This document shows positions 48,083 to 58,703 of a stretch of 64,000 nucleotides of DNA, piece by piece. The stretch comes from Liberibacter crescens BT-1. GTDB taxonomy: Bacteria; Pseudomonadota; Alphaproteobacteria; Rhizobiales; Rhizobiaceae. The notes beneath the pieces were generated by a model. It had not been told where the DNA came from. It did no database searches and saw only the letters and a list, made by a program, of their open reading frames with translations. How positions within the stretch are numbered: the stretch's first letter is position 1; each line of letters starts with the position of its first letter. Position numbers and translations under genes: made by a program. The stretch is from the NCBI RefSeq assembly GCF_000325745.1, contig NC_019907.1:1134501-1198500 (forward strand), in the 5' to 3' direction.

Positions 48083-49161
48083 TGTCTTCGCCTTGAGTAT
48101 TCCACACAATCATCAGAACCGAAAGAATCACATCGAATTTTTTCAAATGTTTTTTCAATCTTATCTATACAAATCGGCGATGGTATACCTTGATTCCCAA
48201 TAATTTTTTTTGATTTATAAAGTATAAGAGTATCAACAAGATCTAATTTTAAAAAAGAGTGTGCTACCTTTGCCCCACCTTCTACGAGTAAAGAAGTAAT
48301 ACCATGTTCTACTAACATAAAAAGTAATTTTTTAATATCATAGCAATTGCAATAAAGAATATTTATACCTTCTTTTTCCAGATCAACAATGGACTTACTA
48401 TTATTACTAGAGGTAACAACTATAACTGGAGACAACGATAACGTCTTTACTAGTTTAGAGGTTTTCGGTAACTCCAAACGTGGATCCAGAATAATACGAA
48501 TAGGAGAACGTGACTCAAGACCATTTAATCTACATGTTAGTTCAGGGTCATCAATTAATGCTGTACCTATGCCTACTAAAATAGCATCTGAATGAGCCCT
48601 AACAATATGCGACTGTGCGTTAGCAATATCTCCTGTAACAGGAAAATTTCCAACATTTCGAAGACCAATCATATTATCGGCTGATACTGCCAACTTTAAT
48701 GTAACATGAACGCGTTTTTTTAGCTGGCGAATTAAATACGCATCTAAAACATGATAAGCTTCTTGCTGCAAGATTCCTTCTTCAACAATAATTCCTGCTT
48801 GTGATAACATTAACAACCCACGACCTGATACACGTCTATCAGGATCACGAATACACACAACAACACGAGCTACTTTTGCATTTATAAGAACCTGAGCACA
48901 AGGAGGGACTTGACCATAATGAGAACAGGGCTCTAAGCTAACATAAACAGTTGCCCCTACAGCATTTTCTCCTGCTTCAGAAAGAGCTTGAGTCTCGGCA
49001 TGAGGCCGACCATTAAAAGCTGTAATAGCTTTTCCAACAACCACATTATCTTTTACGATCAAACAACCAACACAAGGGTTAACAGATGTGAGACCCATTC
49101 CCCAACGAGAAAAGCGTAATGTAGCAGCCATAAATTTTTGGTCAATTAACGATATAGACAT
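48055..49161 (-). CDS. ribD: Bifunctional diaminohydroxyphosphoribosylaminopyrimidine deaminase / reductase
   Basis: Two early steps of riboflavin synthesis in one chain of 368 residues. Residues 1-145 form the deaminase: MAATLRFSRWGMGLTSVNPCVGC, the zinc motifs HAETQALSEAG and SLEPCSHYGQVPPCAQVLI. Residues of about 150-360 form the NADPH reductase: VTLKLAVSADNMIGLR, ILVGIGTALIDDPELTCR and LVEGGAKVAHSFL. It lies 168 nt after glyA. In many relatives nrdR sits between them; it is absent here. Confidence 0.95.
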   Translation of the reverse strand: MSISLIDQKFMAATLRFSRWGMGLTSVNPCVGCLIVKDNVVVGKAITAFNGRPHAETQALSEAGENAVGATVYVSLEPCSHYGQVPPCAQVLINAKVARVVVCIRDPDRRVSGRGLLMLSQAGIIVEEGILQQEAYHVLDAYLIRQLKKRVHVTLKLAVSADNMIGLRNVGNFPVTGDIANAQSHIVRAHSDAILVGIGTALIDDPELTCRLNGLESRSPIRIILDPRLELPKTSKLVKTLSLSPVIVVTSSNNSKSIVDLEKEGINILYCNCYDIKKLLFMLVEHGITSLLVEGGAKVAHSFLKLDLVDTLILYKSKKIIGNQGIPSPICIDKIEKTFEKIRCDSFGSDDCVEYSRRRQCLQELLQI

Positions 49162-49329
49162 TTTAAATTTCTAAAAAATCTCTTTCCTATACAAAACACC
49201 ATTATCATATTTATATAATCTGAATAACTTTACCTTTAAAATAAATATTAAAACTCCCTTATAGTCATCAAGATTACAAACCATGACAGGACTTCAAATA
49301 TTAACTGAATATAGTATAAAAAATTTTAC

Positions 49330-50625
49330 TTAATCAAGATAATCATAGATAGGAAAAGCTTTTATAAGTTCATTGACTTTATTACGAATATCATTTTCTA
49401 AATATTCATAAGCTTTATCAGAAACGCTTGATATTCCAAGAACAACCTCAGCGATAAGATCAGCAAGATATTCAAACTCTGCTTCTTTAAACCCTCTCGT
49501 TGTTGCTGCTGGAGATCCCAATCGAATACCAGAAGTAACATAAGGCTTTTCTAAATCAAATGGGATACTATTCTTATTGCACGTAATATACACACGACCA
49601 AGAGCAGCTTCTACTGCTTTACCTGTAAGATTCTTATTTTTTAAATTCACCAAAACAATGTGGTTATCCGTATCACCAGACACAATATTAAAACCATGGA
49701 CCTTGAGTTTTTTAGCAAGAGTTTTAGAATTCTTTACAACCTGAGAAGTATATTCTTTGAATTCAGGACGCAACGCTTCCTTAAACGCTACAGCTTTAGA
49801 TGCAATGATATGCATAAGTGGACCACCTTGTAATCCAGGAAATATAGCAGAATTAATCTTTGCAGCTAATTTCTCATCATTCGTCATAATCATACCTCCA
49901 CGTGGACCACGCAAGGACTTGTGGACTGTAGTAGTGACTACATGAGCATGTGGTATTGGTGACAAATGTTGTCCACCAGCAACAAGACCAGCAATATGAG
50001 CCATATCAACTACAAAATAGGCTCCTACAATATCTGCAATCTTACGAAAACGTTGCCAATCCCAAAAACGAGGATAAGATGAACCGCCTGCCATAATAAG
50101 CTTAGGTTTTGATTTAATAGCTAAATCCTCAATTTCATCCATATCAAGAATATGGTTATCCCTACTCACACTATATGGAACAACATCAAACCACTTCCCA
50201 GACAGATTAACTGGTGCACCATGTGTCAAATGCCCACCGGAATTGAGATCGAGGCCCATAAACTTATCACCAGGATTTAAAAGCGCCAGGAAAACAGCTT
50301 GATTCATTTGCGAACCAGAATGCGGCTGAACATTAACAAAATTAACATCAAATAATTTTTTTGCACGCTCAATTGCCAAATCTTCAATAACATCAATATA
50401 ATGGCATCCACCGTAATAACGCTTCCCAGAATAACCCTCAGCATATTTATTAGTCAAAATAGAACCTTGTGCCTCCAAAACAGCACGAGAAACTATATTT
50501 TCTGATGCAATCAATTGTATCTCCTGACGTTGCCGGTCCAACTCTTGACCAACAATAGAAAATATATCAGGATCAACTTGTGCAAGAGATTTATTAAAAA
50601 AATCCCATGTATTTAATGAACTCAT
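49330..50625 (-). CDS. glyA: Serine hydroxymethyltransferase
   Basis: PLP enzyme that converts serine and THF to glycine and methylene-THF, the main C1 source. The 431-residue protein is full length: [32 protein letters not shown], the PLP-Lys in [19 protein letters not shown], and [17 protein letters not shown]. It starts the glyA-rib-nusB row. No riboswitch seen upstream. Start at ATG 50625. Confidence 0.96.
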   Translation of the reverse strand: MSSLNTWDFFNKSLAQVDPDIFSIVGQELDRQRQEIQLIASENIVSRAVLEAQGSILTNKYAEGYSGKRYYGGCHYIDVIEDLAIERAKKLFDVNFVNVQPHSGSQMNQAVFLALLNPGDKFMGLDLNSGGHLTHGAPVNLSGKWFDVVPYSVSRDNHILDMDEIEDLAIKSKPKLIMAGGSSYPRFWDWQRFRKIADIVGAYFVVDMAHIAGLVAGGQHLSPIPHAHVVTTTVHKSLRGPRGGMIMTNDEKLAAKINSAIFPGLQGGPLMHIIASKAVAFKEALRPEFKEYTSQVVKNSKTLAKKLKVHGFNIVSGDTDNHIVLVNLKNKNLTGKAVEAALGRVYITCNKNSIPFDLEKPYVTSGIRLGSPAATTRGFKEAEFEYLADLIAEVVLGISSVSDKAYEYLENDIRNKVNELIKAFPIYDYLD

Positions 50626-50772
50626 AAAATATCATCCTAATATCTAAATAGAAAAATTAACCTTAATCTTTGATACAAATAAACCACAATTAAATCACCA
50701 ATAAACGAAAACAGCTTAGAAGGGCACATTAAAAAATACAATACCCTATGCCGTGTTGAAATAGATTATCTA

Positions 50773-52107
50773 TTAATTTGATAAAAAATCCTCTTCAGGG
50801 ATAGGCTTGCGGGGTATAGAACTATTTGGTGCTAACGAGTTTCCATCTAGATTATAAATATCTTCTCTAAGTTGTACAACATGATCTTTGGAAGACCATG
50901 CAGATATATAAACAAAATGAATTGGAACCTTATTAGCAAGTTTAATAGGTGTATTGACACGACTTTCTATAACGCGCTCCATTCTCTGACGTGTCCAACC
51001 AGGAGTTTTACTAAGAAGCCAAACATTAAGATCTCTCACATTACTCACGCGCACACATCCAGATGTCTCAAAACGCATAATCTTATTAAACAAACCTCGC
51101 TGTGGAGTATCATGCATATAAACAGAATAAGGATTCATAAAATTTATCTTAGTGGAAGACATGGCATTTATCTTGCCTGGATCTTGACGAAACATCAGAT
51201 TTGGTGCTTTAGGGGCATTCCAATCAATTTGTTCTGGAGGAATCTCAACTCCTTTATTGTTAACCAGACGAATATTGTTGCGTTTTAAATAAGTTGGATC
51301 TTGACGCATAAGTGGCATAATATCTTTTTGCACAATCGAACGCGGTGCAACCCAAAAAGGATTGAGGATCACTTGATAGATTTCTGAATTCAAAATAGGA
51401 GTTTGACGGTCTATTTTACCAACTATTGCAGTATTGCGTAATACTACCGATCCATCTTGAACTGCTTCTATATAAGCAGCAGGTATATTGACCATAACAT
51501 AACGTTGACCAAGGTTCCCTGATACCAAAGCCTGAAGACGAGCATAATTCTTATTCAACTGCTGCAAACGAATTTCTGCTGGAATATTCATAGCCTGAAT
51601 TGTCGATTCTTCAAGAATACCGTCTGCCAGTAACCCATGTCGTGCTTGAAAATTCCTTACAGCTCCATCAACATAAGAATCGAATGCTGAAGAAATACCT
51701 ACCCTTTTATCAAGATCATATGACAAAATTAATCTTTCACGTAAAACCTGAACGGAAGGATCAACATCGCCAATACGCAAAGAGCGTGGTATTACCACCT
51801 GTGGCCACCCACCTCTATTAGTAATATCCTGATAAACAAAAATCGCCTGTTGAAGATTAGCAAGAGTAGCCTCACTTAAAACAGGAGTATTGGAATTGAT
51901 CTTCGCAGTTATACGGGAAAATCGAGAATCAAATTGGTCTCCCCAATTTGCACGACCCCCATCATTTACAACTGCATCCAAAACTGTTTGCGCAAAAGAA
52001 GGAACTGACAAACCTGCTAAACCCAATGATGCTGCAGACTGCATAAAAAGACGGCGCGAAACACGTTTAGAACAATCTTTTTTCTTACAATCCATTTCTA
52101 TACTCAT
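50773..52107 (-). CDS. ldtP: L,D-transpeptidase (YkuD family) with Tat-type signal
   Basis: Makes 3-3 crosslinks in peptidoglycan or links proteins to it. The 444-residue protein begins with a signal containing twin Arg (SRRLFMQSAASLGLAGLSVP), probably Tat-dependent and cut after SFAQ. A peptidoglycan-binding repeat lies near residues 120-170 (VDGAVRNFQARHGLLADG). The YkuD domain (about 210-390) has the active-site text MHDTPQRGLF and FETSGCVRVSNVRDL with the catalytic Cys. In Liberibacter the homologue is LdtP, controlled by the MarR-type LdtR encoded next door; its gene order and sequence agree here. A 22-bp perfect palindrome sits in its upstream region. Confidence 0.88.
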   Translation of the reverse strand: MSIEMDCKKKDCSKRVSRRLFMQSAASLGLAGLSVPSFAQTVLDAVVNDGGRANWGDQFDSRFSRITAKINSNTPVLSEATLANLQQAIFVYQDITNRGGWPQVVIPRSLRIGDVDPSVQVLRERLILSYDLDKRVGISSAFDSYVDGAVRNFQARHGLLADGILEESTIQAMNIPAEIRLQQLNKNYARLQALVSGNLGQRYVMVNIPAAYIEAVQDGSVVLRNTAIVGKIDRQTPILNSEIYQVILNPFWVAPRSIVQKDIMPLMRQDPTYLKRNNIRLVNNKGVEIPPEQIDWNAPKAPNLMFRQDPGKINAMSSTKINFMNPYSVYMHDTPQRGLFNKIMRFETSGCVRVSNVRDLNVWLLSKTPGWTRQRMERVIESRVNTPIKLANKVPIHFVYISAWSSKDHVVQLREDIYNLDGNSLAPNSSIPRKPIPEEDFLSN

Positions 52108-52155
52108 TTTTACACCCTAAAAAATGGACTCCTTTAAAAGAATCACACCAATAAG

Positions 52156-52177
52156 TGTCTACTTTATAAAGTAGACA
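52156..52177. promoter_or_regulatory. Perfect 22-bp palindrome, candidate LdtR operator
   Basis: Positions 52156-52177 form a perfect palindrome with half-site TGTCTACTTTA, 49 nt upstream of the ldtP start and 99 nt past the ldtR stop. MarR proteins bind such 16-24 bp palindromes. A related element with TGTC and TAGACA arms (52204-52219, TGTCAACATATAGACA) lies 27 nt further upstream and could be a second site. The assignment to LdtR is by position and family. Confidence 0.65.
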
Positions 52178-52275
52178 TAATCTACTAATTTTAATTATAT
52201 ATATGTCAACATATAGACACGCTTAAGAACATATTATATTATCACTCTTAATTATGGTATAATTTTATATATCGT

Positions 52276-52791
52276 TTAAAGGCGGTATAAAATTTGATCA
52301 TTCCAGAAACGATCAAGGCGCTGTAATAATTTATTGATTTCAATAAAATTATTAACATCAAGACCTCCAACCTTATGAATAGAGGTAATATGTCTTTCAT
52401 AAAGTTTAGCAACAGTTTCAGCTATCTCCTGCCCAGGCTTAGTAAGACTAATCCGCACAGAGCGCCTATCTATACGCGAGCGCTGATGATTAACAAATCC
52501 TAGATCAACTAACTTCTTTAAATTATACGATACATTCGATCCCAAGTAATAACCTCGTGAACGCAACTCACCAGCAGTTAACTCAGAATTACCAATATTA
52601 AAAAGTAAAAGCGCTTGTACCGCATTAATATCACTACGGCCTTGACGTTCAAATTCATCCTTAGTAACATCTAAGAGGCCTCGATGTAATCGTTCAATAA
52701 GATTTAAGCATTCCATGTAAAGGAATCTAATATTATTATTGTTCTTATCCTCTACAACAGACATTACCTTTGATTGGACTCTGGTCTTCAT
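52276..52791 (-). CDS. ldtR: MarR family transcriptional regulator, LdtR-like
   Basis: A 171-residue winged-helix dimer. The DNA-binding core (residues of about 55-125) reads INAVQALLLFNIGNSELTAG, then RGYYLGSNVSYNLKKLVDLGF (recognition helix) and the wing HQRSRIDRRSVRISLTKPG with the conserved Asp-Arg-Arg. Upstream of ldtP on the same strand, 168 nt apart, as for LdtR-LdtP in Liberibacter, where it is known to respond to small aromatic ligands and to control osmotic stress tolerance and wall remodelling. The start ATG at 52791 has an AGAGG site that lies inside an inverted repeat. Confidence 0.87.
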   Translation of the reverse strand: MKTRVQSKVMSVVEDKNNNNIRFLYMECLNLIERLHRGLLDVTKDEFERQGRSDINAVQALLLFNIGNSELTAGELRSRGYYLGSNVSYNLKKLVDLGFVNHQRSRIDRRSVRISLTKPGQEIAETVAKLYERHITSIHKVGGLDVNNFIEINKLLQRLDRFWNDQILYRL

Positions 52792-52794
52792 AAT

Positions 52795-52853
52795 ATATGC
52801 CTCTTCTTCTAATGTCGTTAGTGTAATCCGACTCTTCTAAAGAAGAAGCATAT
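52795..52853. promoter_or_regulatory. Inverted repeat covering the ldtR ribosome-binding site
   Basis: On the minus strand the 5' arm (52853-52841) and 3' arm (52810-52795) can pair as ATATGC/GCATAT plus TTCTTCT/AGAAGAA with a small bulge. The AGAGG ribosome site of ldtR falls within the 3' arm. Inside the 5' arm region lies a smaller dyad TCTTCT-AA-AGAAGA (52833-52846). Either a DNA operator for self-control or an mRNA hairpin hiding the start. Confidence 0.4.
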
Positions 52854-52961
52854 CTAATATCTATCAAATTCTAATTAAAAGTCAGCCTTAATATCTTGTT
52901 ACTATCATAATGTTTTTCAGTTACAGTAAATTTATTGTTAGAGATCCGTGTTTAATATATT

Positions 52962-53354
52962 TTAATTGCTTTTTTGATGTGCTAATAAAAAGCGCATGCT
53001 CAAATATAAGACCAAAATTAAAAGGTGCATAAGACAGAGTACATAATTATATCCAAAAATGTTTGGAAAAATTAAATACATGATTATCTGTATAACAGCT
53101 GAGAGCAACCATATAACTGGTCCCCAGGATACTGTAAGCCATAATCCTACTGAAGAAACAGGGAATAAAACACTAAGGCTAGCAACTGCTGTTTTCCAAG
53201 GAGTAGGCAATAAATCAAAACGCCGATATCCTTCAAATGAATACCCTACTGCCATTTTCCAATAATATAATGTAAAAATAAAAGAAATAATGGAAACAAT
53301 CCGAAGAAAAAAAATAAATATCATTTCAATACGTGTAAGCTGTAGTGTACTCAT
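52962..53354 (-). CDS. Small integral membrane protein (probably DUF6163)
   Basis: A 130-residue protein with four predicted membrane helices (for example MIFIFFLRIVSIISFIFTLYY, AVASLSVLFPVSSVGLWLTV, VIWLLSAVIQIIMYLIFP and YVLCLMHLLILVLYLSMRFL) and short loops. FEGYRRFDLLPTPWKTA is a distinctive cytoplasmic loop. It matches the small membrane protein found next to hemB and the MarR gene in many Rhizobiales, which I recall as DUF6163; function unknown. Start at ATG 53354, divergent from hemB with 122 nt between. Confidence 0.75.
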   Translation of the reverse strand: MSTLQLTRIEMIFIFFLRIVSIISFIFTLYYWKMAVGYSFEGYRRFDLLPTPWKTAVASLSVLFPVSSVGLWLTVSWGPVIWLLSAVIQIIMYLIFPNIFGYNYVLCLMHLLILVLYLSMRFLLAHQKSN

Positions 53355-53476
53355 AGTATTAATTAAGAAAAAATATTAAACAAGTTTAACTCCCCATTAG
53401 AGAGACAATGACTATTTTACACTATATAACATGAAGTCATTTTATATCTCAAGAGAAAGGAACATAACCAAAAAAG

Positions 53477-54490
53477 ATGTCCTATACTAGTAATACTCTT
53501 AATAAAAATATTGACTATCTCAGAATGCGAAGAAATCGCAAATCTGATTGGATACGAAGGCTTGTGTGTGAGAATCATCTTACTGTTAACGATCTTATTT
53601 TACCTGTCTTTATTGTCTCTGGAACAAATGTTATCGAACCAATCCATTCTATGCCTGGAGTTAACCGTATGAGTATCGATAACACAATAGAAATCGCCAA
53701 AAAGGCATCTGACTTAGGAATACCAGCAATCGCTATATTTCCTAATATTGAGATAGAGCTTCGTGATGATACCGGTTCTCATAGTTTAAGATCTGATAAT
53801 ATACTGAACAAAGCTATATCTGCTATAAAAAAAGCAGTTCCAAATATAGGAATCATCACTGATGTGGCACTGGATCCATTTACAAGTCATGGACACGATG
53901 GAATCTTATATAAAGATGAAATTATTAACGACAAAACTGTGGAAATAATCTCACGTGTAGCAGTAATACAAGCTGATGCTGGTGCAGATATTATTGCTCC
54001 TTCAGAAATGATGGATGGAAGAGTCCAAGCAATCCGAAGAGCTCTTGACAAACACGGACACACAAATGTTGGGATTATGTCCTATACTGCTAAATTTAAT
54101 TCAGCTCTCTACGCCCCTTATCGAGAGGCAATTTCCACGCAGCAATTATTAAAAGGCAATAAAGCAACTTATTATATAGACTCAGCCAACATATCGGAAG
54201 CAATCCGTGAAGCTGCCATAGACATGCAAGAGGGAGCTGATATGTTCATTGTTAAACCAGGTCTACCATACCTTGATATTTGCAATCAAATAAAAAAAAC
54301 CTTTGGTCTTCCAACATTTGCATATCAAGTTTCAGGCGAATATGCTATGATTCGAGCAGCTAGTCTTAATGGATGGATTGACGAAAAAAAGGTTCTCATG
54401 GAAACACTGCTCGCTTTTAAACGATCGGGTTGTGATGGTATTTTTACTTATTTTGCACTTGAGGCTGCTCATATACTTTTACATCCATAG
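53477..54490 (+). CDS. hemB: Delta-aminolevulinic acid dehydratase (porphobilinogen synthase)
   Basis: Condenses two aminolevulinates to porphobilinogen in heme synthesis. The 337-residue protein has both Schiff-base Lys: MSYTAKFNSALYAPYR and ADMFIVKPGLPYLDI. The metal region reads DVALDPFTSHGHDGI, with Asp rather than the Cys of zinc enzymes, so it is the magnesium-type enzyme of rhizobia. Start at ATG 53477 with a GAAAGGA site upstream. Divergent from the small membrane protein gene; convergent with parC. Confidence 0.95.
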   Translation: MSYTSNTLNKNIDYLRMRRNRKSDWIRRLVCENHLTVNDLILPVFIVSGTNVIEPIHSMPGVNRMSIDNTIEIAKKASDLGIPAIAIFPNIEIELRDDTGSHSLRSDNILNKAISAIKKAVPNIGIITDVALDPFTSHGHDGILYKDEIINDKTVEIISRVAVIQADAGADIIAPSEMMDGRVQAIRRALDKHGHTNVGIMSYTAKFNSALYAPYREAISTQQLLKGNKATYYIDSANISEAIREAAIDMQEGADMFIVKPGLPYLDICNQIKKTFGLPTFAYQVSGEYAMIRAASLNGWIDEKKVLMETLLAFKRSGCDGIFTYFALEAAHILLHP

Positions 54491-54555
54491 ATAAATATCA
54501 ACATTAAAAACAATGTAATTATTAAATTAAGAACCTTTTAAAGCAAAAGCTTTTA

Positions 54556-56810
54556 CTAGAAAAAATTATCTGAACGTGGGAAGCCTTTTGGAGCAAGCTG
54601 TCCAACAGCACCACGATTGCCTATCCATTGCAACAATTCTTCTTTAGATCGATGAAATGAACGACCAGCACTATCTAACCACGTAAGACCCTTGGTTATA
54701 TCAAAACAATATGCAATAGAAACACCTCCGTCTTTACAATTCTGAAGACGAACACCTTTACCTCGCAGCATTTCAGGAATTTGTTCTAATGGGAAAATGA
54801 GAAGTTTACGATTTTCAGAAATGATAGCAACATGATCACCTTTTACAGGAATAATGAATTTGATTTCATTAAATGATGAAACATTAAAAACTTGTTTACC
54901 TTTGCGTGTATTTGCAATTATTTTAGATTCTTGGACAACAAAACCATTTCCATTCGTAGCAACAATCAATAGCTTACGAGCTCCGTCATGAACAAAAGCA
55001 GTAACAATATCCTGATCATTCTCCATATCTACTAAAATTCTTATAGGCTCTCCATGACCACGACCACTAGATAGTTTACTTGCTACAAGAGTATACGCCT
55101 TACCTCCTGTTGAAAACATCAAAATTTTATCAGTAGTATATGCTGGAAAAGCAAGCTTTAACTCATCTCCTTCTTTAAAAGTTAGCATAGAAACATCTAT
55201 TGAATGCCCTTTTAGTACACGAATCCAACCTTTTTGAGAAATAACAACTGTTATTAACTCCTTCTCAAGCATCGCATGATGGATCACTTCTTTATTGGTT
55301 TTTTCAGTCTCAATTAACATCGTACGACGCTTTCCAAGTGCCGTAGATTTAGAAAAAGTTTTTTTACTTCATTAATTTCATGTGCTATTTTTTTCCATTG
55401 CTGATCCTCAGAACTTAAAAGCACTTCAATAGTAATTTTTTCTTCAGTTAATTTATTAAACTCTGATTTGATCTCAATCTCTTCTAATTTACGTAATGAA
55501 CGCAATCTCATATTAAGAATAGCTTCTGCTTGATTTTGATTAAGAGAAAATCTTTTCATGATGAGAGGCTTTGGCTCATCCTCTTCACGAATAATAGAAA
55601 TTATTGTATCCATATTTAAATAAGCAACTAGAAAACCCTGGAGTATTTCTAAGCGTTTATCAATCGCTACCATACGAAATCGTGATCGACGACACAACAC
55701 TTCCCGGCGATGTGCCAACCATTCCTTCAGAACTTTATCAAGAGACATAACCTGAGGAACTCTTCCCATTGATAGAACATTCATATTTAATGGAAAGCGA
55801 CTCTCTAATTCTGTCAACATAAACATTGACTCCATTAAAAGTGCTGGATCTACTGTACGACTCCTGGGAATTAATACAACACGCAAGTCCTCGGCCGATT
55901 CATCGCGAATATCTTCTAATAAAGGCAATTTTTTAGATACCAATAATTCCGCTATCTTTTCGATTAATCTTGATTTCTGTACCTGATATGGAATCTCAGT
56001 AACCACAATGCACCAGGAACCACGACCAAGATCCTCAATATTCCATTTACAACGGACACAAAATCCTCCTCTCCCAGTACGATAAGCCTCTACAATACTC
56101 TCATGACTATTAATCACAAGACCTCCTGTTGGGAAATCTGGGCCTGGAATAAGTTCAGTAAGACTTTCTAATGATGCATTTGGTTGATCAATCAATAATA
56201 ATGCAGCTTCACAAATTTCATAAACATTATGCGGTGGTATAGAAGTAGCCATACCGACAGCAATACCAGAAGAACCATTCGCTAAAAGATTAGGGAACTT
56301 TCCTGGAAGTACAATTGGCTCAGAATCTTCTTCATTATACGTAGAGCGAAAATCAACGGCATCTTCATCGACACCTTGCAATAGCAAAGCAGCTACTTCA
56401 GTCATACGTGCTTCAGTATAACGATAAGCCGCAGCACTATCACCATCAATATTTCCAAAATTGCCTTGCCCATCAATGATTGGATATCGTTGAGAAAAAT
56501 CTTGAGCTAAGCGTACTAAAGCATCATATATTGATTGATCTCCATGAGGATGGAACTTACCGATAACATCGCCTACAATCCGAGCACTTTTTTTAAAAGA
56601 GGAATTAAAATTCAAACCCATCTCATTCATTGCATGAACAATTCGTCGATGAACAGGTTTAAGCCCATCTCGCACATCAGGAAGAGCACGGTGCATAATT
56701 GTTGATAAAGCATATGCAAGATATCTTTCCTCAAGTGCTTCCTGCAAGGAAACAGACTTTATATTCTCTTTATTTGTATTATTCAGAGAAGACATATCAT
56801 CAACGCTCAT
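54556..56810 (-). CDS. parC: DNA topoisomerase IV subunit A, apparent frameshift
   Basis: Cuts and reseals DNA to unlink sister chromosomes, with ParE. The first frame (55314-56810) has [36 protein letters not shown], and the catalytic Tyr in [15 protein letters not shown], up to [10 protein letters not shown]. At the A5 run 55353-55357 one more base gives [19 protein letters not shown], the family text, and the second frame (54556-55320) supplies the C-terminal beta-pinwheel blades ([31 protein letters not shown]) to 751 residues. The protein is ParC rather than GyrA by its short, GyrA-box-poor C-terminus. As parC is essential, base error or frameshift tolerance is likelier than loss. Confidence 0.9.
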
Positions 56811-57268
56811 AAAATTATCGTTATCAACGAGTAGATTAGCTTAAAAATTAAATATATACTATTTGAATATTCTTTCTCTTCTAAAAAGACTATTCAACTC
56901 AAAAACAATATAGTTAAAAATATAAGGTCTAATAGCTATTTTTTTAACTATTTCTCTTTCTAGCATAATCTATCTTTTAAAGATCCTAATCCTCACTTAA
57001 TAATCCAAAAGAGATTTTTTATCTTTTTCAAATATCATAGAACATTATATTCTTATTCTTTAATGATAGAAATATCAAAAAATGCCAAAAAAATAAATTG
57101 TTGTTTAATTAATAATAGCTATTTTTATTATTAAAACTATCCAATCCGTTAGGCTATTATAAGATAAACTTACTTAATGTAGCAATGAACGTAGAAAACT
57201 TCTAATTAACACATATATACTTTATACTATCCATAAAAAAGAAAAAAGACTTGCAGCATTCAAAACCA
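56811..57268. other. Non-coding gap between gltA and parC
   Basis: 458 nt on the path from the gltA stop to the parC start (both minus). All frames are rich in stops, and I recognise no gene or RNA. Dense A/T tracts at 57060-57150 contain ATAATAGCTATTTTTATTAT-like partial dyads, typical of chance at this composition. It should hold the parC promoter and the gltA terminator. Confidence 0.35.
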
Positions 57269-58558
57269 TCAACGTTGATCTAAAGGAACATAATCACGTT
57301 TTTCAAAGCCAATATACAGCTGACGAGGACGACCTATACGTTTAGAGGAATCCTCTAACATCTCTGTCAACTGAGCAATCCATCCTGCAGTTCGTGCAAC
57401 TGCAAACAATACCGGAAATAAACTGGACGGGAAACCAATCGCTCTCAAGATTAAACCAGAATAAAAATCAACATTCGGATAAAGTTTTCTTTCAATAAAA
57501 TACTCATCCTTTAAAGCAAGCTTTTCTAATTCCAGAGCCACTTGCATAATAGGATCATTTTCGTTTCCAGTCGCCTTAAGCACTTCGTACATAGTCTTTT
57601 GCATAATCCGGGCACGAGGGTCATAGTTTTTATACACACGATGTCCGAAACCTGATACTCGGAAAGAACTATTCTTATCCTTAGCACGCGCTATATACTC
57701 TGGAACTCGTTCAGGAGAACCAATTTCTATCAACATATTGAGCGCTGCTTCATTTGCCCCCCCATGCGCTGGACCTCCAAGACATGCGATACCAGCAGCA
57801 ATACAAGAAAAAGGATTAGCCCCAGATGAACCGGCCAACCTTACTGTAGATGTAGATGCATTCTGTTCATGATCAGCATGCAAAATAAATATACGATCTA
57901 TAGCACGCGATAATATTGGATCAATATGATATTCCTCACACGGAATTGAAAAGAACATATTCAAAAAATTAGCAGAATAGTCTAGATCATTTCTGGGATA
58001 GGAGAAAGGTTGTCCTATAGAATGTTTATAAGTCATTGCAGCTAAAGTAGGCATCTTGGCAATCATTCTTAATGATGCAACCATACGCTGATAAGGGTTT
58101 CCTACATCTGTAGAATCATAATAAAATGCTGAAAGAGCACTAACAGCTCCCATCATCACAGACATAGGATGAGAAGAAGGAGAAAAGCCTTTGAAAAAGC
58201 GAGACATATGCTCATTCACCATTGTATGTCTAGATATTCTATAATTAAAATCTTTTTTCTGGCTAACAGTAGGAAGCTCTCCGTAAAGCAATAAATAACA
58301 AACTTCAAGAAAATCACTTTTTTCTGAAAGTTGCTCAATAGGGTAGCCACGATGTAATAATACCCCTTTCTCGCCATCAATAAATGTTATACAAGATTCA
58401 CAGGAAGCAGTAGAGGAAAAACCTATATCATAAGTAAATACCTCTAAATCCTTATACAAAGAAGAAATATCTATAACAGGTGGCCCAAGGGTGCCGCTTT
58501 TGATATGTAGCTTTGCTTCCTTATTTCCTAATTTCAGTGTTGCAACCTTATCTGTCAT
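57269..58558 (-). CDS. gltA: Citrate synthase
   Basis: Condenses oxaloacetate and acetyl-CoA at the entry of the TCA cycle. The 429-residue type II enzyme has [34 protein letters not shown], the catalytic His segments [21 protein letters not shown] and [34 protein letters not shown] and the Asp in [13 protein letters not shown]. Ribosome site GGGGGGAG lies just before ATG 58558. Full-length and intact. Divergent from the comEC gene with 145 nt between. Confidence 0.97.
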   Translation of the reverse strand: MTDKVATLKLGNKEAKLHIKSGTLGPPVIDISSLYKDLEVFTYDIGFSSTASCESCITFIDGEKGVLLHRGYPIEQLSEKSDFLEVCYLLLYGELPTVSQKKDFNYRISRHTMVNEHMSRFFKGFSPSSHPMSVMMGAVSALSAFYYDSTDVGNPYQRMVASLRMIAKMPTLAAMTYKHSIGQPFSYPRNDLDYSANFLNMFFSIPCEEYHIDPILSRAIDRIFILHADHEQNASTSTVRLAGSSGANPFSCIAAGIACLGGPAHGGANEAALNMLIEIGSPERVPEYIARAKDKNSSFRVSGFGHRVYKNYDPRARIMQKTMYEVLKATGNENDPIMQVALELEKLALKDEYFIERKLYPNVDFYSGLILRAIGFPSSLFPVLFAVARTAGWIAQLTEMLEDSSKRIGRPRQLYIGFEKRDYVPLDQR

Positions 58559-58703
58559 GAACTCCCCCCAATAAAAATATCCTTACAAAATTACTATAAA
58601 CTCTAATATTTCAATTATATAACGTCCATATACAAAATCTAAGTTAACTAATCTATTGCCGATAGTTCTAAATTTTAAATTAATTTATATAAAAAGAATA
58701 ATA

